DNA of 42,663 bases. It comes from Phycisphaerae bacterium (GTDB lineage Bacteria > Planctomycetota > Phycisphaerae > UBA1845). A program made the position numbers and the translations under genes. The stretch lies in the NCBI GenBank assembly GCA_029260235.1, contig JAJDDP010000173.1, positions 1-42,663 of the forward strand, written 5' to 3'. Below the pieces are notes generated by a model, which was not told where the DNA came from, searched no databases, and worked only from the letters and a program-made list of their open reading frames with translations. Of the stretch, positions 1 to 8,014 are shown in pieces; the stretch's first letter is position 1; every line of letters starts with the position of its first letter.

Positions 1-681
1 CTCCTGGATCACCCAGTATGGGTTGTAGGCCACTTCCCACGCATAGCCATCGAGGTCGCGGAAATAACCTGAATACCCACCCCAGAAGACCTCTTCGGGT
101 TCCTTGACGATGTTTGCACCTCTGTCCTTGAGGCGGGTGAAGACATCGATCGGTGTCTCCCGGGAGTTCAAACCGTAGGCGATGTTTTCGCCCACCAGAT
201 TGTTGCAGAACCCGATTTCCCACGCCCGGTCACCCGGCCCCTGGCCATCTGGGGATTCGTGGGCGAAGAAATCGAGGCGATAAAGATTCTCGGCGTGGGC
301 ATCTGCAGCTACCTGGAGCCGATGTGAGTAGATCAGCGGCGCTAGTCCGTTGGCTATTCGATGCTCATTGAGCAGCCGGAATAGCTCGGCATGATTGAAA
401 TCGTCCGGCGGGATAATGCAAGTACAGTCATCGTCGGCACAGCCTGGGAGTGGAACAGTCAGGGGAGGAGGTCTGACGGGGCTGGTCACGGTCGCGTCGC
501 TGACCACCTGCCCAGGCCCAGTGCTTCGGCTTGCTGTCGTTCCGCATCCACCTACGCCTAGAGTGACGGCCAGCCCCAACGCCAGGAGCGAGGGACGGAC
601 AGGCTGATCAACACCCTCGGCCAGGCGCCTCTGGGTACGACGACGCCCTGCGCCTACTTGTGGTCCACTACATAGGATCAA
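1..681 (-). CDS. Lipoprotein joining a partial CAP domain to a partial VOC domain (3' end off the window)
   Basis: The 227 visible codons stay open without interruption and run off the left edge. The chosen TTG start (679-681) has a GGAGG about 5 nt upstream; no ATG is available in frame, so the start is uncertain. An arginine-rich stretch is followed by a hydrophobic segment ending in a lipobox (VGGC, Cys46), suggesting an outer-membrane or periplasmic lipoprotein. Residues about 85-165 are a clear CAP/SCP-like domain (LLNEHRIANG, AADAHAENL, FFAHESPDG, VGENIAYG). From there the sequence becomes the second half of a VOC/glyoxalase-like domain (GANIVKEPEE, FWGGYSGYF, WEVAYNPYW). CAP lacks its C-terminal third and VOC lacks its N-terminal module. 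The join may be a genuine fusion, a recombination relic or an assembly chimera. No activity can be assigned. Confidence 0.6.
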   Translation of the reverse strand, partial: MILCSGPQVGAGRRRTQRRLAEGVDQPVRPSLLALGLAVTLGVGGCGTTASRSTGPGQVVSDATVTSPVRPPPLTVPLPGCADDDCTCIIPPDDFNHAELFRLLNEHRIANGLAPLIYSHRLQVAADAHAENLYRLDFFAHESPDGQGPGDRAWEIGFCNNLVGENIAYGLNSRETPIDVFTRLKDRGANIVKEPEEVFWGGYSGYFRDLDGYAWEVAYNPYWVIQE

Positions 682-1067
682 AAAGACCTCCAACGGCTTC
701 GTGCCTAGCTGTTGGAATCAAAAAGGAGGGATCATTCCAGCTCCGGCGAGCCTCGGCTCCAGCGAGGCTCGGCCCATACTATGCAGCCCCAACGGTCCAG
801 ACAACATTTTTTATCGGCTCCTCAGGCGGTTTCTTTCGAGGACAATGGCAATTCCTTGTGTGGCATGTACTTGCGTTCGATCAGGATGGGCAAGAATGAC
901 CGCCAATGGGAGAGTTGGCCTTTTTGGTCGAACCGAGAACGGGGCGGGTTCGTCTGAACTGTGAACTTTTCGGCGCCGAATGGACAGGAGTGGTCCAAGG
1001 GGGCTGGATCGTCTGCCCGTCAGGGTCGATAATGGCGGTATTGTTCTGTGTTGGAGGAGGCTTGCGC
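682..1067. other. Gene-free divergent region between the CAP-VOC lipoprotein gene and glmS
   Basis: No convincing gene was seen in these 386 bases. A perfect 9-bp inverted repeat (CGAGCCTCG at 748-756, CGAGGCTCG at 764-772) could fold in the leader of the leftward gene. GCCAA (902-906) and TTGGC (915-919) followed by a run of T could form a weak attenuator-like hairpin before glmS. CGAACC (929-934) and GGTTCG (947-952) form another dyad. I looked for the core of the glmS ribozyme and did not find it. A strong ribosome binding site, GGAGGAGG at 1053-1060, serves glmS. Confidence 0.45.
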
Positions 1068-2903
1068 ATGTGTGGTATCGTGGGATATGTGGGCAGTAGA
1101 TATGCCCTGCCGATCGTGATGGAAGGGATCAAGAGGCTTGAGTACCGCGGGTACGATTCAGCCGGATTCGCCACCCTCACTGAGGATGGGATGGTCGTTC
1201 GCAAATCTGCCGGACGGGTAAGCGTCGTTGAGTCCGTCTTGCCCGACCTGGACCAAGCCACCAAGGAAGCAACCACGGCAATGGCCCATACGCGCTGGGC
1301 GACCCACGGCGCTCCCAATGACGAAAATGCCCACCCCCACTGCGATTCCTCTGGCAAAATCTCCCTGGTCCACAACGGGATCATCGAGAATTATCATTCG
1401 CTGCGAACCTACCTTGAAAAAGAGGGCGTCACATTTGAGAGCGCGACTGATACGGAAGTGTTGGTTCAGCTGGTGGGGCATCTCTACAAGGGCAACCTTG
1501 AACAGGCGGTGCGCGAAGCCCTTTTGCAGGTAGATGGCACCTATGGCATCGCGGTCCTGAGTTCCCAAGAGCCAGGCGTAATCATTGCCGCCCGGCGGGG
1601 AAGCCCGCTGATCATCGGGGTTGGCAAAGACGAGTACTTGGTCGCCTCAGACGCAGCGGCCATCGTCGAGCACACCAATCAAGTTATCTACATGTCGGAC
1701 AACGAGATAGCCCGCGTGACAGCTTCTGGCTTTAGCATGACCAATCTCGATGCCATGCCGGTCACCAAAGAGCTGTCCGACCTGGAGTTGTCTCTCGAAG
1801 AAATCGAGCTGGGCGGCTACGAACACTTCATGCTCAAGGAGATTTTTGAGCAGCCCAAGTCATTGGAGGATTGTTTGCGTGGGCGCATCGATCTCAAGAA
1901 CGGAGAGGTCCACTTAGGAGGCCTGCGTGATTGTGCCCGCGAATTGATTCGGGCTAAGCGGTTCATCTTTAGCGCCTGTGGCACAGCTTGGCACGCCGGG
2001 CTGGTGGGAGAGTACCTCTTCGAGGACTTGGCCCGTATCCCTACTGAAACCGAGTACGCCAGCGAATTTCGATACCGTAACCCAATCATCAACGACGGCA
2101 CCGTCGTGCTCTCTATCTCGCAGAGCGGCGAGACGGCCGACACCATGGCCGCCATGAACGAAGCCAAAGAACGCGGTGCCCTCTGCCTCGGCGTGGTGAA
2201 TGTCGTCGGATCGTCAATCTCGCGAAACACGGATGCGGGCGTGTACCTGCACGTCGGCCCTGAAATTGGCGTCGCCAGCACCAAGGCGTTCATGGGCCAA
2301 CTTGCGGTGATCTCATTGATCGCTGCCTACCTAGGCCGACGTCGCCACATGTCTCAAGCAGCCAGTGCCGAATACCTCCGCGCCCTGAACGGCGTCCCTG
2401 CTCAAATCAGCAAGCTGCTGGACCAAGCTGACCGGGCCAAAGCCATTGCTGAAGCGTACGTCCATCGCGACAATTGGCTCTACCTGGGTCGGGGATACAA
2501 TTATCCGGTCGCCCTCGAAGGGGCGCTTAAACTCAAGGAAATCAGTTACATCCACGCTGAGGGATTGCCTGCGGCTGAGATGAAGCATGGCCCCATCGCT
2601 TTGATCACCGAAGGAATGCCAGTAGTTGTCATCGCTACCGATGGCATGCAATACGGGAAAATCGTTGGCAACATCGAAGAGGTAAGAGCCAGGGGAGGCC
2701 ACGTCATCGCCATCGCTACCGAAGGCAACACCGAAATCGAATCCCTGGCCAAGCACACCTTCTACGTCCCCGACATAGCCGAGCCGCTCCAACCCCTGCT
2801 AACGGTAGTGCCTCTACAATTGATCGCCTACCACGCAGCCGTGCTACGAGGCTGCAACGTAGACAAGCCAAGGAACTTGGCCAAGAGTGTGACTGTGGAG
2901 TAA
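1068..2903 (+). CDS. glmS: Glutamine--fructose-6-phosphate aminotransferase (isomerizing)
   Basis: GlmS makes glucosamine-6-phosphate from fructose-6-phosphate and glutamine, the entry step to UDP-GlcNAc for peptidoglycan and lipid A. The 611-residue product has the usual length. It starts MCGIVGYVG, so Cys2 becomes the N-terminal nucleophile of the class II amidotransferase domain. HTRWATHG, NGIIENY and TDTEVL follow. Two SIS sugar-phosphate domains come after (SACGTAWHAG and SQSGETADT; then YLGRGYNYPVALEGALKLKE), and the C-terminus NLAKSVTVE carries the conserved lysine. The frame stays open upstream to 906, but GGAGGAGG lies 7 nt before this ATG and the catalytic Cys must follow the initiator, so 1068 is the start. 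A hairpin follows the gene. It supplies substrate to the pathway that lpxA and lpxC in this window also serve. Confidence 0.97.
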   Translation: MCGIVGYVGSRYALPIVMEGIKRLEYRGYDSAGFATLTEDGMVVRKSAGRVSVVESVLPDLDQATKEATTAMAHTRWATHGAPNDENAHPHCDSSGKISLVHNGIIENYHSLRTYLEKEGVTFESATDTEVLVQLVGHLYKGNLEQAVREALLQVDGTYGIAVLSSQEPGVIIAARRGSPLIIGVGKDEYLVASDAAAIVEHTNQVIYMSDNEIARVTASGFSMTNLDAMPVTKELSDLELSLEEIELGGYEHFMLKEIFEQPKSLEDCLRGRIDLKNGEVHLGGLRDCARELIRAKRFIFSACGTAWHAGLVGEYLFEDLARIPTETEYASEFRYRNPIINDGTVVLSISQSGETADTMAAMNEAKERGALCLGVVNVVGSSISRNTDAGVYLHVGPEIGVASTKAFMGQLAVISLIAAYLGRRRHMSQAASAEYLRALNGVPAQISKLLDQADRAKAIAEAYVHRDNWLYLGRGYNYPVALEGALKLKEISYIHAEGLPAAEMKHGPIALITEGMPVVVIATDGMQYGKIVGNIEEVRARGGHVIAIATEGNTEIESLAKHTFYVPDIAEPLQPLLTVVPLQLIAYHAAVLRGCNVDKPRNLAKSVTVE

Positions 2904-2955
2904 CCCAACAGGCAGAGTCGGCACGCAATCCGTGCCGAGGCAGTATACGGCAAGG

Positions 2956-2995
2956 AACCCGGCGAGACGCTCATGTCGCTCGTCGGGTTCTTCTT
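2956..2995 (+). terminator. Probable intrinsic terminator after glmS
   Basis: An 11-bp stem with one G-U pair is formed by AACCCGGCGAG (2956-2966) and CTCGTCGGGTT (2979-2989), with a 12-nt loop and a CTTCTT tail. It lies about 50 nt after the glmS stop. The U-tract is imperfect. Confidence 0.6.
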
Positions 2996-3357
2996 GCCAG
3001 TCTCTGGGCGTCGGTTTAGAAAAGGAACGAGAAGAAGTCCCAGGCGAAGAAATAAATCTCATCAATGGTGCCCCACATTACACATTTCCTTGTTTTCTGA
3101 TGATCGATTTCAGGGCGACGCTCTTGGCAACCGTTTGCCATGCGCGCCAAACTCATGGGATTCTTCGCGGAGCAGGTGCGATCTCTGACAGCACGACCAA
3201 AATAAAGCAAAGAATTCCGAAGAAGCGCGGTTTCTGGGACTCAGCGAGTCAGCGTTCGTGCTACTCAGCACGGCGCTAGCTACCGTCGTCGAGTTGATGT
3301 ACGGTGCGTTCGTGCAATCGACGATTTGGTTTTGGGGTGCGGCTTTGGAGATGCAGC
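2996..3357. other. Gene-free stretch before the arsenic operon
   Basis: No recognisable gene was seen. Open frames here have no family features and no ribosome binding sites. I saw no ArsR gene and no clear ArsR-type operator. The ribosome binding site of the next gene, GGAG, is at 3347-3350. Confidence 0.4.
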
Positions 3358-3609
3358 GTGAAGATCGAAGTGTTGGGTACCGGATGTCCGAACTGCTCGG
3401 CGCTGGCAGACGCCGTGAAGGCGTCAGCAGACAGGTTGGGCATCGAGTACGAGTTAAGCAAGGTCACGGATATCGTGAAGATCACGGACTACGGTGTGAT
3501 GATGACGCCGGCGCTGGTGATCGACGGCAACGTGCGGCTTTCGGGCAGAACGGCCGGTGAGCCGGAATTGACGAAGATCATCGAAGCAGCACAGGCCGAA
3601 TCGTCTTAG
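3358..3609 (+). CDS. arsE: Small thioredoxin-family protein, ArsE-like
   Basis: This 83-residue single-domain thioredoxin-like protein starts at GTG 3358, with GGAG at 3347-3350 and 7 nt spacing. Its N-terminus (KIEVLGTGCPNC) carries a CPNC redox motif at Cys10/Cys13, and MMTPALVIDG contains the cis-proline of the fold. Proteins of this shape are known as small thioredoxins, often beside arsenic-resistance or membrane-transport genes. Here it precedes arsF-like and arsG-like genes with 19 nt spacing, matching the arsEFG arrangement described in Shewanella, where ArsE and ArsF are linked to reduction of nitroaromatic arsenicals and ArsG to efflux. The thioredoxin assignment is firm; the arsE role comes from gene order. 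Confidence 0.75.
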   Translation: MKIEVLGTGCPNCSALADAVKASADRLGIEYELSKVTDIVKITDYGVMMTPALVIDGNVRLSGRTAGEPELTKIIEAAQAESS

Positions 3610-3628
3610 CGTGGAACGGGAGGCGCGT

Positions 3629-4165
3629 ATGAAAGCGGCTGTATCGACGGTTCTGCTGCTGTTTGTCGCCGTGAGCCTCGCGTATGTGGTCGTCGGTGAC
3701 CGCAGTTCGGAAGCGGACCTGAACGATGGGCCGGTTGCACGCACAGCACCGGACACCGGCGGCACCGCGATGCCCGATTCGAGTGCGACGCCGGCGAGCG
3801 AAGAGAAACTCGCGGAAGATCCAGAGCGGAAGCTGGTGGCGTACTTTTTTCACGGGGACGACCGCTGCAAGAGGTGTCGTGCGATGGAGCGGTATGCGCG
3901 CGAGGTGATCGATCAGAGCTTTGCGGATGAAGTGAAGCAAGGCGCAATCGAATGGCGAGCGGTGAACTTCGACCAACCCACCAACGAACACTACATCAAG
4001 ACGTACGATTTGAGCGCCAGTGCGGTGGTCGTCGTCTCGACCGTGGACGGCCGCCCGGTTCATTGGCGCAATCTCGAGCTCATCTGGAACCTGGGCGGTG
4101 ACGAGACCGCCTACAAGGCTTACATCCTCAAGGAAGTTACCGAGATGGTGGAGCGGGGCTCGTGA
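3629..4165 (+). CDS. arsF: ArsF-family protein, nitroaromatic-arsenical reduction subunit
   Basis: This 178-residue protein has an N-terminal hydrophobic segment (AAVSTVLLLFVAVSLAYVVV), so it is probably membrane-anchored facing the periplasm. After a low-complexity linker comes a thioredoxin-like domain: VAYFFHGDDRCKRC with Cys80/Cys83, then AREVIDQSF, WRAVNFDQPTNEHY and WNLGGDETAYKAYI. This pattern matches proteins named nitrophenyl compound nitroreductase subunit ArsF. The start is ATG 3629, with GGGAGG at 3618-3623 and a 5-nt spacer; an in-frame GTG at 3611 lacks such a site. Its stop overlaps the arsG start, so translation is probably coupled. The family recognition is good; the substrate is inferred from work on related operons. 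Confidence 0.75.
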   Translation: MKAAVSTVLLLFVAVSLAYVVVGDRSSEADLNDGPVARTAPDTGGTAMPDSSATPASEEKLAEDPERKLVAYFFHGDDRCKRCRAMERYAREVIDQSFADEVKQGAIEWRAVNFDQPTNEHYIKTYDLSASAVVVVSTVDGRPVHWRNLELIWNLGGDETAYKAYILKEVTEMVERGS

Positions 4166-4854
4166 CGGGCGAACTACTTCTCGGTGCCGGCTCGGCCGCG
4201 TGGCTGGGCATCCTGACTGCAATCAGCCCCTGCCCGCTCGCATCGAACATCGCGGCGATCTCGTTCATCTCCCGGCGCGTGGAGCGTCCCGGTGCGGTAC
4301 TCGCTACCGGCCTCCTGTACACCTGTGGTCGCACGTTGGTTTACATGGCCCTGGCCATGCTCCTTGTTTCGAGTTTGCTCTCCGTGACAGATGTATCGCA
4401 CGCACTTCAGAGGCACATCAACAAGCTACTGGGGCCATTGTTGATTCTCGTCGGTATGGTGTTGCTTGGTCTGATCCGGCTGCCGGCGATCGGTTCGGGC
4501 GTTGCGGAACGTGCGGGAAAACGCGTTGAAGGTTGGGGATACTTTGGCAGCTTCGCATTGGGCGCGGTGTTTGCGTTGGCCTTCTGTCCGGCGTCGGCCG
4601 CGTTGTTCTTCGGCGCCTTGGTTCCGCTCGCGATCAAGTACGAATCGCGTGTGCTCCTGCCATTGACCTACGGCGTCGGCACGGCGCTTCCGGTCCTCGG
4701 CTTCGCCGTGATCATCGCGACAGGGGCCCGGGCGCTTGGCAAGGCCTTTGATCGCGTCGCGATACTCGAGCGCTGGATGCGTTACGGAACCGGAGCTCTC
4801 TTCATCGCAGTAGGGGTCTACTACGCACTTCGGTTTTCCTTCCGGGTACTCTAG
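4162..4854 (+). CDS. arsG: ArsG-family permease, aromatic arsenical efflux (CcdA/DsbD-like)
   Basis: This 230-residue polytopic membrane protein has about six hydrophobic segments. It belongs to the LysE/CcdA-DsbD superfamily, with a cysteine in SPCPLASN (Cys24) and another in FCPASAALFFG (Cys142), the paired intramembrane cysteines of this group. Proteins of this exact type are named aromatic aminobenzylarsenical efflux permease ArsG. GTG at 4162 overlaps the arsF stop by 4 nt (GTGA), so the three genes form one operon. An alternative reading is a CcdA-like electron carrier feeding the two thioredoxin-like partners; the paired cysteines allow either. No regulator accompanies the operon here. 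Confidence 0.75.
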   Translation: MTGELLLGAGSAAWLGILTAISPCPLASNIAAISFISRRVERPGAVLATGLLYTCGRTLVYMALAMLLVSSLLSVTDVSHALQRHINKLLGPLLILVGMVLLGLIRLPAIGSGVAERAGKRVEGWGYFGSFALGAVFALAFCPASAALFFGALVPLAIKYESRVLLPLTYGVGTALPVLGFAVIIATGARALGKAFDRVAILERWMRYGTGALFIAVGVYYALRFSFRVL

Positions 4855-4916
4855 AGCACGTATCAGGCAAGTCTGGCGCCCTCTGATTTGTGGGGGTATG
4901 CTACAAGCCATCTAGC

Positions 4917-5267
4917 ATGGAGACTTCATCTACATCATCGTACTCCTTGCTCATTGGCGGCAAGAAGGTGAAGTTCTTGACAGCTGGCCCTGACAGCGGC
5001 CGGGTGGTTTTGCTGCTCCACGGCGGGCAGTTCACCTCTGAGGCTTGGGCGAAAACAAAGACGCTGGAGCGATTGGCTAAGGAAGGGCATCGGGCGGTTG
5101 CGGTCGATTTGCCTGGGTTTCGAGAATCGGCTTCGACGACCCTGCAGCCTGTCGAATGGCTCAGCCAACAAACCGAAACTTCGAAGCTGGGTCACCCGGT
5201 TAGCCCTACCGCTCCCGAGAGAGGGTGGATTGCCTTGCCCTTGTCGTTCGCCAGTCCGATCATGTGA
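4917..5267 (+). pseudogene. Truncated alpha/beta hydrolase (N-terminal part only)
   Basis: The first 80 or so codons read as the start of an alpha/beta hydrolase resembling the ABHD14/CIB group: KVKFLTAGPDSGRVVLLLHG, then AVAVDLPGFRES. A normal member has about 200 residues with a Ser-Asp-His triad. Here the recognisable sequence stops soon after the second strand, and the frame ends after 116 codons with no nucleophile elbow, acid or histidine. Other frames downstream show no continuation. ATG 4917 is the chosen start; an earlier in-frame GTG exists at 4890. It lies just after the ars operon and looks like a decaying fragment, perhaps broken by the insertion or loss that shaped this neighbourhood. 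Confidence 0.6.
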
Positions 5268-5323
5268 CAAGGTTGGTGGAGGTTCTCCTCGCAGAATGTG
5301 TGGGTGCTAGTCCAGTGAGGTTG

Positions 5324-5875
5324 TCACGCGGCTTGTCTTGCCTTCAAGCTGCGCCACAGGCACCAGGCGAAGGTGCAGAGTCCAAAGGCCATCCCCACAT
5401 GGCTGAGCCCATACAGCCCGTGCCGCAGGGCTGTGCTGCCGCCGAATAGGGCGGCGTCGATCTCAACAATGTCTTCCTTGCCGGCGCGGACAGAGAGCAA
5501 TACATGGTAGCCCTTGTAGAGCATCAGGCTCACGGTTGCAGTGACGCAAGGCAGGTAGGTGCCCACTGCCCACCGAAGCGCCTGCGGGCTGACCTCACGT
5601 CCGCCGTGTGCCCTGGCTAAGTGGAGCACGCTGGCTAGAGCGATGGGGAGGAGAACCGCGGTAACCATGATATGTCCATGGACCAGGGCGAGATGCAAAG
5701 TCGCCTCCCAATAGCGCAGGCCACCAGGGCCGGGAGCAAGGCTGACCTTCTTGGACGATTCCTGATAGGCAACCCCGCTCAGAAGGCCGACGACCATGAG
5801 AACCAGGGCATAGCGCAACAGCGTCCGGATCGCTCTTGTGTAGTGAGGTGGGTACCGGGCTTCTAGGTCGGTCAT
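5324..5875 (-). CDS. Integral membrane protein, DUF2871-like
   Basis: The product has 183 residues and four or five predicted membrane helices. The first (LLRYALVLMVVGLLSGVAYQ) ends in a G-x-YQES element resembling the G-x-FYREFTK of DUF2871 proteins. The second carries an HGH motif (LALVHGHIMVTAVLL), and later helices contain KGYHVLL and HGLYGLSHVGMAF, giving several membrane-embedded histidines that could bind haem or metal. This is resemblance by eye only. The gene follows porB by 34 nt on the same strand and may be the last gene of the por operon, which would fit a redox role, but no function is established. Confidence 0.6.
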   Translation of the reverse strand: MTDLEARYPPHYTRAIRTLLRYALVLMVVGLLSGVAYQESSKKVSLAPGPGGLRYWEATLHLALVHGHIMVTAVLLPIALASVLHLARAHGGREVSPQALRWAVGTYLPCVTATVSLMLYKGYHVLLSVRAGKEDIVEIDAALFGGSTALRHGLYGLSHVGMAFGLCTFAWCLWRSLKARQAA

Positions 5876-5909
5876 CCTCTCAGTTTTTCCTTTCCGCGAG
5901 GCCCTGCGA

Positions 5910-6824
5910 TCAACCGCCGTCCTCTTCGGTTGCGGGAAAGGCCTTGACCATTCCGTCGAGGTAGCGCCATTGCTCGTCCCGGAAGTTCTTCAGAGGATCA
6001 AGGTGAGCAGCTACATTCTTGTAGCGGCGCTGCTGCTTGACGTATTCTTCCAACGGCGTTCCGTCGGGGCGTTCGTTGATCCGGTACCGGCTTCCTTCAA
6101 AGATCTCATATAGCGGAAACAGGCCACTGCGGACAGCTGTACCAATCAGCTCTGTGCTCTGCTCCGGCTCTGATTTCCAGCCGGTGGGGCATGGCGAAAG
6201 GATGAGCAGGAATCGAAAACCCGTCATTGAGCGGGCCAGTTTGATCTTGCGTATGAAATCTTCGCAGTGGGCGACTGAGAGGGTGGCTGCGTAGGGAATA
6301 CGGTGCGCAGCCATGATGGCCATGATGTCCTTCTTGCGTTCACCCTTGCCCGATGCCGTGGTCGTGGTGACGACGCCTTCGGGGGTGGCGCTGCTTCGTT
6401 GACCGCCCGTGTTGCCGTAGATTTCGTTGTCATAGCAGATGTAGATGATGTCTTCGTTGCGTTCTGCTGCGGCTGACAAGGTGGCGATACCGATGTCGTA
6501 GGTGCCGCCGTCGCCGGCCCAGCAGACGACCGGATGGGGGTCGTCATTCATTTTCGCCACGGCGCTGATCCCGGTGGCTACCGCAGCCGCAGCGGCAAAA
6601 GTCGAGGCTGCTGTGGGTACACCATACCCGCTGGTGGGGAAGGCCCCGGCGGTCACGATGCCGCAACAGGCCGGGATGACCAGGGTTGGCTTTTCATCAC
6701 CGAGGGCGCTGTCCAACCACTGCAAAGCGATGGACATGCCGCACCCTGCGCAGTTGGTGTTGCCCGGCCGAAGGAGATAATCACAGTACGCCCGCTCTTG
6801 ATTCTGCTTGGTTTCGCAGGACAT
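5910..6824 (-). CDS. porB: Pyruvate:ferredoxin oxidoreductase, beta subunit
   Basis: The beta subunit binds thiamine diphosphate and catalyses oxidative decarboxylation of pyruvate or a related 2-oxoacid to acyl-CoA in the cytoplasm. The 304 residues include NTNCAGCGMSIALQWL near the N-terminus, IPACCGIV, and the thiamine diphosphate/Mg motif GDGGTYDIG followed by YDNEIYGNTGGQRS. The cysteines in CAGCG and PACCG fit the beta-subunit Fe-S ligands. LSPCPTGW is also typical. The start overlaps the porA stop by one base (TAATG). Whether pyruvate or another 2-oxoacid is the substrate cannot be settled from sequence alone, though the match is closest to pyruvate enzymes. Confidence 0.92.
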   Translation of the reverse strand: MSCETKQNQERAYCDYLLRPGNTNCAGCGMSIALQWLDSALGDEKPTLVIPACCGIVTAGAFPTSGYGVPTAASTFAAAAAVATGISAVAKMNDDPHPVVCWAGDGGTYDIGIATLSAAAERNEDIIYICYDNEIYGNTGGQRSSATPEGVVTTTTASGKGERKKDIMAIMAAHRIPYAATLSVAHCEDFIRKIKLARSMTGFRFLLILSPCPTGWKSEPEQSTELIGTAVRSGLFPLYEIFEGSRYRINERPDGTPLEEYVKQQRRYKNVAAHLDPLKNFRDEQWRYLDGMVKAFPATEEDGG

Positions 6825-7996
6825 TAGGCAGCCGCCTCCTTCCAGATCGGGGCTGTTGATTGGGACCGCTGATTTAGGTCGTCGATGATTTCGCCGATCA
6901 TGGCAGGCGTGACGTCGCCGCCGCCGAGACCGACCACGTAATCTTGTAGCAGAACATCTGGTCGTTCCCGGAGAGTCGCGGCGATCTCCTGCCAGAAAAT
7001 GCCTCCCGAGCCGGGCGAATGATTCCGATCAAGCACGGCCACGCGCTTGGCAGAGCCGATGGCTGCGATCAGTTCTTCGCGCGGGAAGGGGCGGAACATC
7101 TTAGTCCGCACCATTCCGATTTTCTCCCCACCTTCACGGCGGGCTTTGACCACGTCGCCCAGTGTACGGGCCATGGTGTTGCAGGCGATGACCACCGTTT
7201 CGGCGTCCTCTGTACACTTGGCTTCCAAGATGCCTGCCGGGCGGCGTTCAAATACAAGCTCGAACTCGTCGATCGCTGTGGCCAGCACGGCTGGAACACG
7301 CTCCATCGACTGCTGGATCTCATGGCGATGCAGCTCGGTCTCTCGCGGCCAGGTTAGCCCTCCAATGGTGGATGGATGAGCGTGGGAAAGTCGATGGGGA
7401 ACATTGCACTTGGGCAGATAGGCATCGACCTTGGCTTGGTCGGGGAGATCGACCACCATGGTTGTGTGCGAAGTGACGAAACCATCCATAGCAACGATGA
7501 CCGGCAGCAGGATTTGCTCGTCCTCAGCTACCCTAAACGCCAGGAGAATGGTATCCGCCAAATCTTGGTGTGAATCGCAATAAAACTGCAGCCATGCGGC
7601 GTCTCGAAACATCAAGCTGTCGCCTTGATCAACCCAGATGTTCCAGGGTGGACCCAACGTGCGGTTCACCGCGATCATAACAATCGGCAGCCGGTAATAA
7701 CCGGCGGCGAAAATGTTCTCGACCATGTAGGCCAATCCGTTAGAGGAACTGGCGGTGAAGGTCCGCGCCCCTGCCAGCGATGCACCCATGCACACAGCCA
7801 TGGCGCTGTGCTCGGATTCGACCGCAACCACGCGCCCCTTGCTGAATTCGCAACCGCGCAGGTGCTCGATGATTTCGGTCTGAGGCGTGATCGGATAGGC
7901 ACCGGCGCAGCATCCCAGTGCCGCGCGGTTCGCTTCGCCAGCGGCCGCCAGCGTGCGCGCGGCTGCCAGGTTTCCTGTAACCAAGGATTTGGACAT
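6824..7996 (-). CDS. porA: Pyruvate:ferredoxin oxidoreductase, alpha subunit
   Basis: The 390-residue alpha subunit carries the pyrimidine-binding domain of the thiamine enzyme (GCCAGAYPITPQTEIIEHL, VESEHSAMAVCMGASLAGA, ARTFTASSSNGLAYM). A transketolase C-terminal-type domain follows (VVIACNTMARTLGDVV, KMFRPFPREEL, VAVLDRNHSPGSGG). AGAYPITPQT and the ESEHSA glutamate are typical of four-subunit PORs. It starts 18 nt after the upstream fusion gene, with AGAGGAG as ribosome binding site, and hands over to porB by a one-base overlap. Alpha and beta must work with the gamma and delta parts supplied by the fused upstream protein. Confidence 0.92.
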   Translation of the reverse strand: MSKSLVTGNLAAARTLAAAGEANRAALGCCAGAYPITPQTEIIEHLRGCEFSKGRVVAVESEHSAMAVCMGASLAGARTFTASSSNGLAYMVENIFAAGYYRLPIVMIAVNRTLGPPWNIWVDQGDSLMFRDAAWLQFYCDSHQDLADTILLAFRVAEDEQILLPVIVAMDGFVTSHTTMVVDLPDQAKVDAYLPKCNVPHRLSHAHPSTIGGLTWPRETELHRHEIQQSMERVPAVLATAIDEFELVFERRPAGILEAKCTEDAETVVIACNTMARTLGDVVKARREGGEKIGMVRTKMFRPFPREELIAAIGSAKRVAVLDRNHSPGSGGIFWQEIAATLRERPDVLLQDYVVGLGGGDVTPAMIGEIIDDLNQRSQSTAPIWKEAAA

Positions 7997-8014
7997 GCGC
8001 GGTCTCCTCTGCTG

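Noticed and set aside
906..1067. A 54-codon upstream extension of glmS
   Set aside because: GlmS needs Cys directly after the initiator Met; a strong ribosome binding site lies before 1068, and the extension has no similarity.
682..1067. A glmS ribozyme before glmS
   Set aside because: The conserved core and cleavage-site sequences of the ribozyme were not found.
2904..3357. An ArsR-type regulator or its remnant before the ars genes
   Set aside because: No helix-turn-helix or metal-binding cysteine pattern was found in any frame.
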